Shown here: positions 1-9,031 of the stretch, piece by piece
How the letters are laid out: every line of letters begins with the position of its first letter
How positions within the stretch are numbered: position 1 is the stretch's first letter
NCBI GenBank assembly: GCA_963823435.1
Contig: CAWGLN010000001.1
Span: forward strand, 62,001-126,000
Reading direction: 5' to 3'
From: CAKZML01 sp963823435
GTDB lineage: Bacteria; Pseudomonadota; Gammaproteobacteria; Steroidobacterales; BM003
DNA length: 64,000 bases
Notes under the pieces: generated by a model
The model's database searches: none
Seen by the model: the letters and a program-made list of their open reading frames with translations, nothing else
What the model was told of the DNA's origin: nothing
Position numbers and translations under genes: made by a program

Positions 1-889
1 TGCCCGCATCCATGGAGCCCTCGGCCTTGCCTGCACCCACCATGGTGTGCAGTTCGTCGATGAACAGGATTACCTGTCCTTCCTGCTTGGCCAGGTCGTT
101 GAGCACGCCCTTCAGGCGTTCCTCGAACTCGCCGCGGAACTTGGCGCCGGCTATCAATGCACCCATGTCCAGGGACAGGATGCGCTTGTGCTTCAGACTC
201 TCGGGCACCTCGCCATTGACTATGCGCAAGGCCAGGCCTTCCACGATGGCGGTCTTGCCCACACCGGGCTCGCCGATCAATACCGGGTTGTTCTTGGTCC
301 GGCGTTGCAGCACCTGCACCGTGCGCCGAATTTCGTCGTCCCGGCCGATGACCGGATCCAGCTTGCCCTGCTCCGCACGCTCGGTGAGGTCTATCGTGAA
401 TTTCTCCAGCGCCTGCCGTGTTTCCTCGGCATTGGGATCATTCACACTCTCTCCGCCACGCATCTCGGTGATGGCTTTCTCAACCGCACCCTTGACCACG
501 CCCGTGTCACGCAACAAGTGTCCCAGCGCGCCCTTGTCATCCAGGGCGGCCAGCACAAAAAGCTCGCTGGAAATGTATTGATCGTTGCGGCCCTGGGCCA
601 GCTTGTCACAGACGTTCAGCAACTTGCCAAGGTCGCCCGACAAGTGTACTTCGCCACCGGTCCCCTCGATACGCGGCAGTCGATCCAGGGCATCGCCCAA
701 CTGGGACCGCAGCAGGTTGACGTTGCCGCCGGCCTTGCCGAGCAAGTGGCGAACCGTCCCGCCCTGTTGATCCAGCAGGGCCAACATCAAGTGCACGGGT
801 TCTATGAACTGGTTGTCCCGGCCCACGGCCAAGGACTGCGCGTCGGCCAAAGCCATCTGGAATTTGCTGGTCAGTTTGTCCATGCGCAT
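1..889 (-). CDS. clpB: ATP-dependent disaggregase ClpB, N-terminal part (runs off the window)
   Basis: ClpB is a cytoplasmic AAA+ hexamer that rescues aggregated proteins together with DnaK. About 296 N-terminal residues are present. The start at 889 gives MRMDKLTSKFQ, which matches the family N-terminus. Residues 1 to about 145 form the Clp N domain (two Clp repeats). AAA-1 follows, with Walker A GEPGVGKT and Walker B ILFIDELHT just before the window edge. The reading frame stays open to position 1, so the middle domain and AAA-2 lie outside the window. The gene is missing from simple ORF lists only because it is cut. Family assignment is secure. Confidence 0.95.
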   Translation of the reverse strand, partial: MRMDKLTSKFQMALADAQSLAVGRDNQFIEPVHLMLALLDQQGGTVRHLLGKAGGNVNLLRSQLGDALDRLPRIEGTGGEVHLSGDLGKLLNVCDKLAQGRNDQYISSELFVLAALDDKGALGHLLRDTGVVKGAVEKAITEMRGGESVNDPNAEETRQALEKFTIDLTERAEQGKLDPVIGRDDEIRRTVQVLQRRTKNNPVLIGEPGVGKTAIVEGLALRIVNGEVPESLKHKRILSLDMGALIAGAKFRGEFEERLKGVLNDLAKQEGQVILFIDELHTMVGAGKAEGSMDAG

Positions 890-990
890 GATCGCAGGCC
901 CTCACAATGATCTGAAGCTGACCCTGATTTGGGGGCTACACGGCTAAATTCAATAGCCCGGCGCGCTGGACCCGGGCTAAAGATACCTTT

Positions 991-1203
991 GGATTTATCC
1001 ATGAACTCATATCATTCAGCCAGAAAAGCCGGCTTCTGTCTCGCCAATCCTTGGAATCTCTAAACGGTGTGCAGCAAGGTGCGCTGGAGGCGCCTTATGG
1101 TCGGTGCACGGAGTGCACCCTACGTATTGGCTTTGTCGTTCTTGATCGCATGGCGTCCATTTTCACTTGCCATCACCTTTGCCAGGAATAAATCGAAGCA
1201 ACC
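991..1203 (+). repeat. Degenerate copy A of the interspersed inverted-repeat element
   Basis: This fills most of the 314-base gap between clpB and the ZIP gene. The left half (991-1050) matches the element seen at 23159 (ATGAACT, then GCCGGCTTCTGT, then GCCAATC). The right half (about 1148-1203) keeps the tail ending in GGAATAAATC. The middle holds a copy of the short GTGC repeat (GGTGCACGGAGTGCACCC at 1103-1120). The ends have drifted more than in other copies. Confidence 0.6.
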
Positions 1204-1977
1204 CTAATGCGTAAAGCGGTGGGTGATTTCGATCACGCCGATGCCGGCCATGATGAGGATGATCTGGGCGGCGGCGCTGCGGAAATCCACGCGCTTGTGC
1301 ATCCCGGGTATCAGGTCCGCGACCGCTACATAAATAAAGCTCGAGGCCGCTACCGCCAGTGCGTAGGGAAGAAAATCCCGGGCGCTGTCCAGCCACAGGT
1401 AACCGACTACGCCACCCAGCACCGAGGTCAGGCTGACCAGCAGGTTGAGGGTCAGTGCGCGCAAACGGCTAAACCCGGCATGCAACAGGATGGCCAGATC
1501 TCCCACTTCCTGCGGTATTTCATGGGCGATGACTGCCACACTGGTGGCCACCCCCAGGTGGAAGTCGGTCAGAAAGGCCGCGGCGATAAGTACGCCGTCC
1601 ACCAGGTTATGCATCGCATCGCCGATGAGTATCAGGCGTCCCGAGGCATTGTGGTCATGCGTGCCGGTGTGCGCGTCGCAATCATCGTGGTGGCAATGAC
1701 GCCATATGACCAGCTTTTCGAGCAGGAAAAATACCAGCAACCCGGCCAACACCGTGAGACCCACAGAATGCACGTTGTCCGGGCCGAGACCTTCGAAAGC
1801 GCCGGGGAGCAACCGCATGAATGCCGCGCCCAGCAATACACCGGTGGCAAAACTCACCAGGTGTGGAATCAGGCGGTTGCGAGTGGCATCCCTGGCCAGC
1901 AGGAATGCACCCGCAGCCAGGGCGCTGAGGGCGCCCCCGGCAACAGTAAACAAAACAATCCAGCCTAGAGTTCCCAT
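1204..1977 (-). CDS. ZIP family divalent metal (zinc-type) transporter
   Basis: This 257-residue inner membrane protein has about eight hydrophobic segments. A His/Asp-rich cytoplasmic loop (HCHHDDCDAHTGTHDH, about residues 94-109) lies between TM3 and TM4. The two ZIP signature helices follow: HNLVDG in TM4 and HEIPQE in TM5, which form the binuclear metal site. ZIP proteins move Zn2+, Fe2+ or related ions into the cytoplasm. The gene stands alone between two repeat copies. The family is certain; the metal is inferred. Confidence 0.88.
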   Translation of the reverse strand: MGTLGWIVLFTVAGGALSALAAGAFLLARDATRNRLIPHLVSFATGVLLGAAFMRLLPGAFEGLGPDNVHSVGLTVLAGLLVFFLLEKLVIWRHCHHDDCDAHTGTHDHNASGRLILIGDAMHNLVDGVLIAAAFLTDFHLGVATSVAVIAHEIPQEVGDLAILLHAGFSRLRALTLNLLVSLTSVLGGVVGYLWLDSARDFLPYALAVAASSFIYVAVADLIPGMHKRVDFRSAAAQIILIMAGIGVIEITHRFTH

Positions 1978-2043
1978 GCCGGGGTATCCGTGGTCATTGT
2001 GAAGGCAGTCATGCTACTGCCTGCAACCGGGATTGGAAACAGG

Positions 2044-2215
2044 GTGACTGAAAAATCCGGCATCTGGGTGCCAATCCTTGCAGTGGGGTGCGCAATACAT
2101 GCCCGGTGGAAGGTGCACAGAGCGCACCCTACCCTTCTGCGTGACCATTCTTGGCCGCAGGGTGCGTTCTACATGCCAGGCAGGACGGCGCCCGGGATGC
2201 ACCCGGCGCGTCCAT
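2044..2215 (+). repeat. Degenerate half-copy B of the interspersed element with GTGC repeats
   Basis: This lies in the gap between the ZIP gene and pgeF. Near 2060 the sequence AAAAATCCGGCATCTG followed by TGCCAATCC resembles the left half of the element. After it come several GTGC dyads (GGTGCACAGAGCGCACCC near 2112, GCAGGGTGCG near 2158). No clear right end remains. I see no gene in 1978-2230. Confidence 0.45.
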
Positions 2216-2230
2216 GAACACCAGGTCAGG

Positions 2231-2971
2231 CTACTCATCCAGCCAGATCATGCTGGCCATGCGTCCGCATTGCCCATCCCGTCGATAGGAGAAAAATCTT
2301 TCGGGGTCTGACGCCGTGCAAATTTCTCCTCCATAAATTCGTTCCAGCCCCAGGCGATTCAGCCGATGTCGCGCCAGGCCCGCCAGGTCCGCCTGCCAGC
2401 GCCCCGCCGGATTGGGCTCAAAAAACGCCTCTGTACCCTGGGCTTGACCGACAAATGCCGCCCTCACCTCTTCGCCCACTTCAAAAGCCTTCGGCCCTAT
2501 CGCGGGACCCAGCCATGCCAGCACTCTTGAAGGCGGCACCGACATCAGCATCAGTGTATTTTCCAGCACCCCGGACAACAGGCCTCGCCAGCCGGCATGG
2601 GCTGCGGCGACGCACCGCCCGGCCTCGTCGCAGAACAAGACGGGCAGGCAGTCCGCTGTGAGCACCGCACAGACCTGGCCAGCTTGCATGGATACGCAAG
2701 CATCCGCGCGCACACCGGGCAACCAGTCATCGGCCGGGATGGCGACGGATCCGTGCACCTGTTCCAGCCATCTTGGCGGGGCGGCAGGCCCCGGCGGCTG
2801 CAACAGCAACGCCCGGTTAACGGCCACCGCCTGAGCGTCATCACCCACGTGATCACCCAGGTTCAGACCCTCGTACATGCCCTTGCTAACGCCCCCGTTG
2901 CGTTGGGTGCTGACTGCCCTGACGCCCGCCGGCGCAGGCCAATCCGGCAAAATACAGACCGGGCGATTCAC
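2231..2971 (-). CDS. pgeF: Peptidoglycan editing factor / laccase-domain protein (YfiH family)
   Basis: This 246-residue YfiH/PgeF protein belongs to a Cu-oxidase_4 (laccase-domain) family linked to proofreading of murein precursors and also reported as a purine nucleoside enzyme. Metal-site motifs are visible: WLEQVHG, ADCLPVLFC and AAAHAGWRGL. The C-terminus FFSYRRDGQCGRMASMIWL is typical. I chose the GTG start at 2971 because it gives the family N-terminus and overlaps the rluD stop (GTGA), the sign of translational coupling. A longer frame to 3046 would read into rluD. It is cotranscribed with rluD upstream. Confidence 0.9.
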   Translation of the reverse strand: MNRPVCILPDWPAPAGVRAVSTQRNGGVSKGMYEGLNLGDHVGDDAQAVAVNRALLLQPPGPAAPPRWLEQVHGSVAIPADDWLPGVRADACVSMQAGQVCAVLTADCLPVLFCDEAGRCVAAAHAGWRGLLSGVLENTLMLMSVPPSRVLAWLGPAIGPKAFEVGEEVRAAFVGQAQGTEAFFEPNPAGRWQADLAGLARHRLNRLGLERIYGGEICTASDPERFFSYRRDGQCGRMASMIWLDE

Positions 2972-3936
2972 AGCTCCAGCCCCCGGGCGTCCTCTCTCAT
3001 CACATCCAGCATGGTCGCCATGTCCTCGGGAAGTGGCGCCGTCCATTCCACAGGCTCCCCGGTGACCGGGTGATCAAATCCCAGCCGGGCGGCATGCAGG
3101 GCCTGGCGGTGGAATCCACGCAGGCACTGGATCAAGGGCTCGGTGGCCTTGGCCGGGATGCGGAGACGACCGCCATAGACCGGGTCACCGACCAGGGGAA
3201 AGCGCAAATGCGCCATATGCACCCGGATTTGGTGGGTCCGTCCGGTCTCAAGCTTGAGACGAATGTGGGTGTGGGCACGAAAACGCTCCAGCACCCGGTA
3301 ATGTGTCACTGCCGGACGCCCACCCTGGCGCACGGTCATCTTGCGGCGGTCACCGCTGGCCCTGCCTACGGGTGCAGAAATATCACCCCCGGCAGTCATG
3401 ACCCCGCAGGCAATTGCCTGGTATTCGCGCAAGATTTCACGGGCCGCGAGGGTCCGGGTCAGGACCGTGTGCGCCTCAATGCTGGCAGCCACCACCATTA
3501 GACCGGTAGTGTCCTTGTCCAGGCGATGGATGATCCCGGCCCGTGGCAATTCCACCAGCCCGGGGCGCAGGTGCAACAGTGCGTTTTGCATGGTCGAGGC
3601 CGCATTACCGGCCCCGGGGTGCACGACCAGACCCGCGGGCTTGTTTATGACCAGCAAGTGCTCGTCCTGATAGACCACGTTCAGCGCAATATTTTCCGGT
3701 CGCATGGGCACTTCCGCTTCACGCGGGGCGCAAATGCTGAGTTGCTCGCCACCCGCCACCTTGTCCCGTGGCCGCAATACCCGGCCGTCCACCTTCACCG
3801 AACCGGCCTTTATCCAGCCTTGCAGGCGACTACGGGAATATTCCGGCAACAATTCAGCCAGGGCCTGGTCCAGCCGTGATCCTGCGAGTTCCTCGGGGAT
3901 ACTCAATTCGTGGGTATGAAACTGTTGCTCGCTCAC
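2968..3936 (-). CDS. rluD: 23S rRNA pseudouridine(1911/1915/1917) synthase RluD
   Basis: RluD makes three pseudouridines in helix 69 of 23S rRNA. The protein has 322 residues: an S4 RNA-binding domain (about 15-75) and an RluA-type catalytic domain with HRLDKDT at 137-143, in which Asp140 is the expected nucleophile. The family normally sits next to pgeF and bamD, as here: pgeF overlaps its stop, and bamD is divergent upstream. The long gap to bamD contains repeat copy C. Confidence 0.95.
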   Translation of the reverse strand: MSEQQFHTHELSIPEELAGSRLDQALAELLPEYSRSRLQGWIKAGSVKVDGRVLRPRDKVAGGEQLSICAPREAEVPMRPENIALNVVYQDEHLLVINKPAGLVVHPGAGNAASTMQNALLHLRPGLVELPRAGIIHRLDKDTTGLMVVAASIEAHTVLTRTLAAREILREYQAIACGVMTAGGDISAPVGRASGDRRKMTVRQGGRPAVTHYRVLERFRAHTHIRLKLETGRTHQIRVHMAHLRFPLVGDPVYGGRLRIPAKATEPLIQCLRGFHRQALHAARLGFDHPVTGEPVEWTAPLPEDMATMLDVMREDARGLEL

Positions 3937-4000
3937 GAGGTCTACACTCTTTAGAATAGCGGTCGCCGACAGGGGTCAAAGCTCCTGAAAACCCCAGGCA

Positions 4001-4227
4001 GCCCCTGGATTTTTCAGAAGGAGGTGGATTGTAAGCGAAAAGCTTCAGATTCAGGGCGCCAATCGCACGCGAACTGACTGGCCAGGAACGGCGAAGCAGT
4101 AGCGTAGGGTGCACTCTGTGCACCGCCAAAATGGTGCGTAAAAAGCACCCTACGGCGAAGATTGGCAACACAGAAGCTGGAGCTTTTGGCCGCGAGATAC
4201 AAGTTCATGGCCAGATCAGAGGCTCCC
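4001..4227 (-). repeat. Copy C of the interspersed element, minus orientation, with nested GTGC repeat
   Basis: This fills most of the 392-base gap between rluD and bamD. Read on the minus strand it starts with GGGAGCCTCTGATCTGG at 4227, continues with CCAGCTTCTGTGTTGCCAATC, and resumes with GCGATTGGCGCCCTGAATC before a decayed right end near 4001. A 57-base GTGC dyad (about 4100-4155; GTAGGGTGC at one end, GCACCCTAC at the other) sits in the centre, where copy E at 23159 has none. TA flanks the left end. Confidence 0.75.
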
Positions 4228-4328
4228 TAAGTTATACTTCGCGATTGCGTAGGCCCGCATACGGCCATCGGTAAATCTGGCAATTCTCTGGAATTGCATC
4301 AGCTGATCGGGAAACTAAAGTTTTGCAC

Positions 4329-5123
4329 ATGTCTGTTGAAAAACGTCTGCGATTGTTACCTGCCCTGTGCGTCAAATTCGGCGCGCTGGCCTTGATTGTG
4401 CTGCTGGCAGGCGCCTGCTCGAGCGACAAGTACGAGCGTGACCGGAACGCCGCGTCTGACACCCTGTTCCAAAAGGGGACAGATGCCATGAATATCGGCA
4501 ACTACGGCGCAGCAATTTTTTACCTGGAACAGTTGGGAGCCCGCTATCCGTTTAGCGAAAATGCCAAGCAGGCCCAGCTGAACCTGTTGTTCGTCTATTA
4601 CAAGAACGGTGAACCGGAGTCGGCAATTGATGCGGCCGATAACTTCATCCGCGAGAATCCCACTCACCCCAGGGTGGACTACGCCTATTACATCAAGGGC
4701 CTGGTGAATTTTCCAAAGGAAAAGAACTCCATTGACAGGCTATTCCGGGTAGACAAGTACAAGCGCCCACCGAAGGGACTGGACGATTCCTTCGCCGCTT
4801 TTTCCACCTTGATTGAACGGTTCCCGGGTAGCTTGTATGCACCGGATGCCAGGGAAAGGATGATCTACCTGCGCAACCGTCTTGCCCTGTACCAGATCTA
4901 CGTTGCGCAATGGTATGTGCGTCGCGGCTCCTACGTGGCCGCTTCCCACCGGGCGCGCAGCGTGCTGGAAGAATACTCCGGCTCAACCAGCGCCTACCAG
5001 GCGATAGAATTGCTGGCGCAGTGTTACTCCAGGTTGGGCTTGAAGGACCTTGAGGCGGATGCCCTGAAACTGCTGGCCGCCAACCAGGAACTCAAGAAGA
5101 CCAGCAAGAGTCTCCAGCCCTAG
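4329..5123 (+). CDS. bamD: Outer membrane protein assembly factor BamD (lipoprotein)
   Basis: BamD is the essential lipoprotein of the BAM complex that folds beta-barrel proteins into the outer membrane. The protein has 264 residues with a type II signal peptide and lipobox LAGAC, in which Cys30 is the lipidated residue. Five TPR-like repeats follow (for example YGAAIFYLEQL, SFAAFSTLIERFPGS, AYQAIELLAQCY). I use the ATG at 4329 rather than the in-frame TTG at 4323, because it gives a normal short basic leader. It converges with nadE. TATACT at 4233-4238 could be a -10 box, but I see no good -35. Confidence 0.93.
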   Translation: MSVEKRLRLLPALCVKFGALALIVLLAGACSSDKYERDRNAASDTLFQKGTDAMNIGNYGAAIFYLEQLGARYPFSENAKQAQLNLLFVYYKNGEPESAIDAADNFIRENPTHPRVDYAYYIKGLVNFPKEKNSIDRLFRVDKYKRPPKGLDDSFAAFSTLIERFPGSLYAPDARERMIYLRNRLALYQIYVAQWYVRRGSYVAASHRARSVLEEYSGSTSAYQAIELLAQCYSRLGLKDLEADALKLLAANQELKKTSKSLQP

Positions 5124-5142
5124 AGCCCCGATCAGGTCCGGC

Positions 5143-6780
5143 CTAGTCCTGCACCCGCCCCGGGCCAAAACCCGAGGTAATCGGGTAACGCCAGTCCCGT
5201 CCGAACGCGCGCCGGCTGATGCGGATGCCCGGCGGAGCCTGGCGACGCTTGTATTCATTGCGCTTGACCAATTCCAGAATCCTGCCCACGGTGTCATGGT
5301 CGTACCCCAGGGCGGCAATTTCATCCACCGAGAGATTTTTCTCGATAAACCCTTCCAGGATGGGATCCAGCACATCATAGGGCGGTAGCGAATCGGTATC
5401 CTTCTGGTCATCACGCAACTCGGCTGACGGCTCACGCTCGATCACCCGCTCCGGTATCACTCGAGCCCGCTCGTTGCGATAGCGTGCCAGGCGATAAACC
5501 AGGGTCTTGCTGCAATCCTTGATTGGCGCAAAGCCACCCGCCATATCGCCATACAGCGTGGCGTAACCCACCGACATCTCGCTCTTGTTACCCGTGGTCA
5601 GCAGCATGGCGCCGGTCTTGTTGGAAATTGCCATGAGGACCATGCCGCGCGAGCGCGCCTGGATGTTCTCCTCGGTCACATCCGGCTTGTGTCCGCGAAA
5701 GACCTCGGCAAGAACGCCCACCGTCGCCTCGTAGATAGGCTCTATCGGTAACACGTCGTAGGGGACACCCAGCAAGACGGCCTGCTCCCTGGCGTCCTGC
5801 AAACTCATGTCAGAGGTGTAGCGGGTGGGCATCATGACTGCCCGCACCCTGTCTGCGCCCAATGCGTCCACTGCGATGCTCAGCACCAACGCTGAATCAA
5901 TGCCACCGGACAAGCCCAGGACCACGCCGGGAAAACCGTGCTTGCTCACGTAGTCACGGGTACCCAGAACCAGAGCTTGATAGATCGCCGCGGTTGCTTC
6001 CGGCAAGGTCGTCATTTCACCGGGGAGACAGGCAAAATTTTCACCCGCGACAAATTCGGCGACGCTCAGGCTGGACTCAAACATCGGCGCCTGGTGCACC
6101 ACCTTGCCCTGCCCGTCGAGCACCAGTGACCCACCGTCAAACAGCAGTTCGTCCTGGCCGCCCACCATGTTCACGTACAAAGTCGCCAGACCAGACGGAA
6201 CCACGTGCCGTTCGAGGGTCCGGAGGCGGCTGTCGGGTCGACCCGTGTCGTAGGGAGAACCGTTGATCACCAGCAGCACGCGAGCTCCCGCCTCGGCGGA
6301 CTCCCGTGCGGGGGCCTCTTTCCAGACGTCCTCGCAAATCGCCAGGCCTATGGCCAGACCCTTGTAGTCGAGAACACAGGTTTCGGCGCCCGCGGTAAAA
6401 TAGCGTTGCTCGTCGAACACCCCGTAGTTGGGAAGACAGCGCTTGCGGTAGTTGGCAAGGACCTGACCATCCTCCACCAGGCGGGCGGCGTTATAAATGG
6501 TCTCACCGTCAAATTCCGGGTAACCAAACAAAATGCCGATACCGCGAGCGGCCTCGGCAATTTTCTCCAGCGCCCGTTCGACCTGGCGCTGGAAGCCGCG
6601 GTGAAAAAGCAGGTCTTCCGGTGGATAGCCGGTGACGGCCAGCTCGGGAAACACCACCAGGTGCGCACCCAACCGGTCCCTCGCCTGTTCGGCCGCAGCC
6701 ACCATGGCCCGCACATTGCCCGCCACATCGCCTACCACCAGGTTCAGTTGACCAAGGGCGATACGAACTGTGCCGGTCAT
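5143..6780 (-). CDS. nadE: Glutamine-dependent NAD+ synthetase
   Basis: NadE makes NAD+ from deamido-NAD+, ATP and glutamine. The protein has 545 residues and two domains. The N-terminal nitrilase-type amidase (1 to about 250) has the triad Glu46 (FPELAVTGY), Lys113 (YRKRCLPNYG) and Cys149 (AICEDVW). The C-terminal synthetase carries the PP-loop SGGIDS at 291-296 and TTGNKSEMSVGY for NAD binding. The amidase domain means glutamine, not only ammonia, can be the nitrogen donor. It lies 61 bases downstream of sucD and may be read through from sucCD. Confidence 0.96.
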   Translation of the reverse strand: MTGTVRIALGQLNLVVGDVAGNVRAMVAAAEQARDRLGAHLVVFPELAVTGYPPEDLLFHRGFQRQVERALEKIAEAARGIGILFGYPEFDGETIYNAARLVEDGQVLANYRKRCLPNYGVFDEQRYFTAGAETCVLDYKGLAIGLAICEDVWKEAPARESAEAGARVLLVINGSPYDTGRPDSRLRTLERHVVPSGLATLYVNMVGGQDELLFDGGSLVLDGQGKVVHQAPMFESSLSVAEFVAGENFACLPGEMTTLPEATAAIYQALVLGTRDYVSKHGFPGVVLGLSGGIDSALVLSIAVDALGADRVRAVMMPTRYTSDMSLQDAREQAVLLGVPYDVLPIEPIYEATVGVLAEVFRGHKPDVTEENIQARSRGMVLMAISNKTGAMLLTTGNKSEMSVGYATLYGDMAGGFAPIKDCSKTLVYRLARYRNERARVIPERVIEREPSAELRDDQKDTDSLPPYDVLDPILEGFIEKNLSVDEIAALGYDHDTVGRILELVKRNEYKRRQAPPGIRISRRAFGRDWRYPITSGFGPGRVQD

Positions 6781-6841
6781 CAGTACTCCCTATGGCGAGG
6801 ACACACGCAACCAGCCGGCCGTAATGGGTAGGTCAGGCTTC

Positions 6842-7711
6842 CTACCCAAGGGCCTTGGCCATGGCCGTACCCAGGTCGGCCGGTGAGCGCACCGTTGCGA
6901 CACCTGCTGCTTCCAGGGCGGCGAACTTTTCCTCGGCCGTGCCTTTTCCGCCGGAAATAATCGCGCCGGCATGACCCATGCGTTTTCCGGGAGGCGCCGT
7001 GACACCGGCGATATAGGCCACCACGGGCTTGGTCACATTTTCCTTGATGAACTGCGCCGCGGCTTCCTCGTCGCTACCGCCGATTTCGCCCACCATGATG
7101 ATGCCCTCGGTCTTGGGATCTTCCTGGAATAACGCCAGGCAATCGATAAATCCCATACCGCGTATCGGGTCACCACCAATGCCCACGCAGGTGGTCTGAC
7201 CCAGACCGTTGGTGGTGGTCTGGAAAACCGCCTCGTAGGTCAGGGTGCCGGAACGAGACACGACCCCCACCTTGCCGGGCTTGTGTATGAAGCCGGGCAT
7301 GATGCCGATCTTGCTTTCACCGGGTGTGATGATGCCGGGACAGTTGGGGCCGATCAGACGGCAGTTATAACTCTTCAGCGCAGCCTTGACCTTGACCATA
7401 TCGTTGACCGGGATACCTTCCGTGATACACACGACCAGGCTGGCGCCCGCATCCGCGGCCTCCAGGATGGCATCCGCGGCAAACGCCGCAGGCACGTAGA
7501 TCATGCTGACTTCGGCGCCGGTCGCCTTGATGGCGTCGTGGGCGGTATCAAACACCGGCAGACCCAGGTGCTTCTCACCACCACGTCCGGGGGTTACGCC
7601 ACCGACCAGCGGCGTGCCGTAGGCCAGGCACTGTTCGGAGTGAAAGGTACCCTGCTTGCCGGTAAAGCCCTGGCAGATCACCTTGGTTTTCTTGTTTACG
7701 AGAATACTCAT
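6842..7711 (-). CDS. sucD: Succinyl-CoA ligase, alpha subunit
   Basis: SucD is the CoA-binding and phosphohistidine subunit of succinyl-CoA synthetase in the TCA cycle. It has 289 residues, an N-terminal Rossmann CoA domain (FTGKQGTFHSEQ) and the active-site histidine His247 in GHAGAIISGGKG. It follows sucC by 12 bases in one operon. The sucAB genes are not adjacent. No oddities are visible. Confidence 0.97.
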   Translation of the reverse strand: MSILVNKKTKVICQGFTGKQGTFHSEQCLAYGTPLVGGVTPGRGGEKHLGLPVFDTAHDAIKATGAEVSMIYVPAAFAADAILEAADAGASLVVCITEGIPVNDMVKVKAALKSYNCRLIGPNCPGIITPGESKIGIMPGFIHKPGKVGVVSRSGTLTYEAVFQTTTNGLGQTTCVGIGGDPIRGMGFIDCLALFQEDPKTEGIIMVGEIGGSDEEAAAQFIKENVTKPVVAYIAGVTAPPGKRMGHAGAIISGGKGTAEEKFAALEAAGVATVRSPADLGTAMAKALG

Positions 7712-7723
7712 GACTGTGTCCTT

Positions 7724-8884
7724 TTAAACCGCAGCGGCCACGGCTTTTTTGGCCGCGTCGGTAAGATCATCGGCAGTGATAATATCCAGGCCGCTTTCCG
7801 CCAGCAGCTTGCGGCCGATATCCACGTTGGTGCCTTCCAGACGAACGACCACGGGTACCTTGACACCGATTTCCTTCACTGCCGAGATAATGCCCTCGGC
7901 AATCAGGTCACAGCGCACGATGCCACCAAAGATGTTCACCAGGATGGTTTCCACCTTGGGGTTGGTCAGGATAAGTTTGAAGGCGAAGGCCACGCGCTCG
8001 GCGGTTGCACCACCACCCACATCGAGGAAGTTGGCCGGATCACCACCGTACAGCTTGATCACGTCCATGGTCGCCATGGCCAGCCCGGCGCCATTCACCA
8101 TACAGGCGATATTGCCGTCCAGGGAGATGTAGTTAAGACCCTGTTCATGGGCCTCGTTCTCCTTCTCGTCCTCCTGGCTGGCGTCGCGCCAGTCCACCAG
8201 CTTGGGCTGACGGAACAGCGCGTTTGCCTCAATGTTGATCTTGGCGTCCAGGGCCATCACCTGGCCGGAGCCGGTCACGATCAGCGGATTGATCTCGACC
8301 AGGCCGGCATCCTGTTCCAGGAACAGGCGATACAAGGCCTGGGTGATTTTTCCAAACTGCTTCAGTTGATCCGCGGCCAGACCCAGGCCGAAACCCAGCA
8401 GGCGTGACTGGTAGGGCATCAGGCCGGCAGCGGGATCCACCGCCACAGTGAAAATCTGCTCCGGTGTCTTGGCCGCCACCTCTTCAATGTCCATGCCACC
8501 CGCCGCAGAGGCCATGAACACCACGCGCTCCTGCGAGCGATCCACCAGCAGGCTCAGGTACAGTTCGCGCTTTATGTCCGAGCCGGATTCAACGATCACG
8601 GTATTGATCGGCAGACCCTCAGGGCCGGTCTGGTGTGTCACCAGGCGCTTGCCGAGCATGTCGGCTGTGGCCTTGCGCACCTCGTCCAGACTGCGTACCA
8701 GCTTGACGCCGCCGCCCTTGCCGCGTCCGCCGGCGTGGACCTGTGCCTTGACTACCCACAATTCCCCGCCCAGTTTTTTGGCGACCTCCACGGCCTCCTC
8801 GGGATTGCTGGCCGGGTAACCGTTAGGCACCGGGATACGGTAGTCGCGAAACAATTGTTTTGACTGATATTCGTGTAGGTTCAT
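7724..8884 (-). CDS. sucC: Succinyl-CoA ligase, beta subunit
   Basis: SucC is the nucleotide-binding subunit of succinyl-CoA synthetase. I set the start at ATG 8884 (MNLHEYQSKQLF), the exact family N-terminus, preceded by GAGGA. The open frame to 8986 is an artefact. The 386-residue product has an ATP-grasp domain (QVHAGGRGKGGGVK, residues about 44-57) and a C-terminal ligase domain (NIFGGIVRCD). It is the first gene of sucCD, with a candidate promoter just upstream at 8920-8948. Confidence 0.97.
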   Translation of the reverse strand: MNLHEYQSKQLFRDYRIPVPNGYPASNPEEAVEVAKKLGGELWVVKAQVHAGGRGKGGGVKLVRSLDEVRKATADMLGKRLVTHQTGPEGLPINTVIVESGSDIKRELYLSLLVDRSQERVVFMASAAGGMDIEEVAAKTPEQIFTVAVDPAAGLMPYQSRLLGFGLGLAADQLKQFGKITQALYRLFLEQDAGLVEINPLIVTGSGQVMALDAKINIEANALFRQPKLVDWRDASQEDEKENEAHEQGLNYISLDGNIACMVNGAGLAMATMDVIKLYGGDPANFLDVGGGATAERVAFAFKLILTNPKVETILVNIFGGIVRCDLIAEGIISAVKEIGVKVPVVVRLEGTNVDIGRKLLAESGLDIITADDLTDAAKKAVAAAV

Positions 8885-8919
8885 GCCGTCCTCGGGTGGG
8901 GTGGGGGCAAAGACCGCGT

Positions 8920-8948
8920 ATTTTGGAGCAAAGCCCGGTGATTGGCAA
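8920..8948 (-). promoter_or_regulatory. Candidate sigma-70 promoter of sucCD
   Basis: On the minus strand, TTGCCA (8948-8943) and CAAAAT (8925-8920) are separated by 17 bases. They match the -35 consensus at 5 of 6 positions and the -10 at 4 of 6. Transcription would begin about 30 bases before the sucC ATG. This comes from sequence only. Confidence 0.45.
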
Positions 8949-9031
8949 AACTTTGGCTCAGGTACACTTCTGGTACCCAATCCCATAGCCTCTTACAATC
9001 CGAAGATTGCCGGAACCCTGGATCGATCACT

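Noticed and set aside
47..910. Long open frames opposite clpB, and similar ones opposite most GC-rich genes
   Set aside because: They mirror real genes on the other strand and show no family motifs; they are shadows of codon bias.
2078..2230. Small open frames in the repeat-rich gap after the ZIP gene
   Set aside because: They run across GTGC repeats and have no ribosome binding site or recognisable motif.
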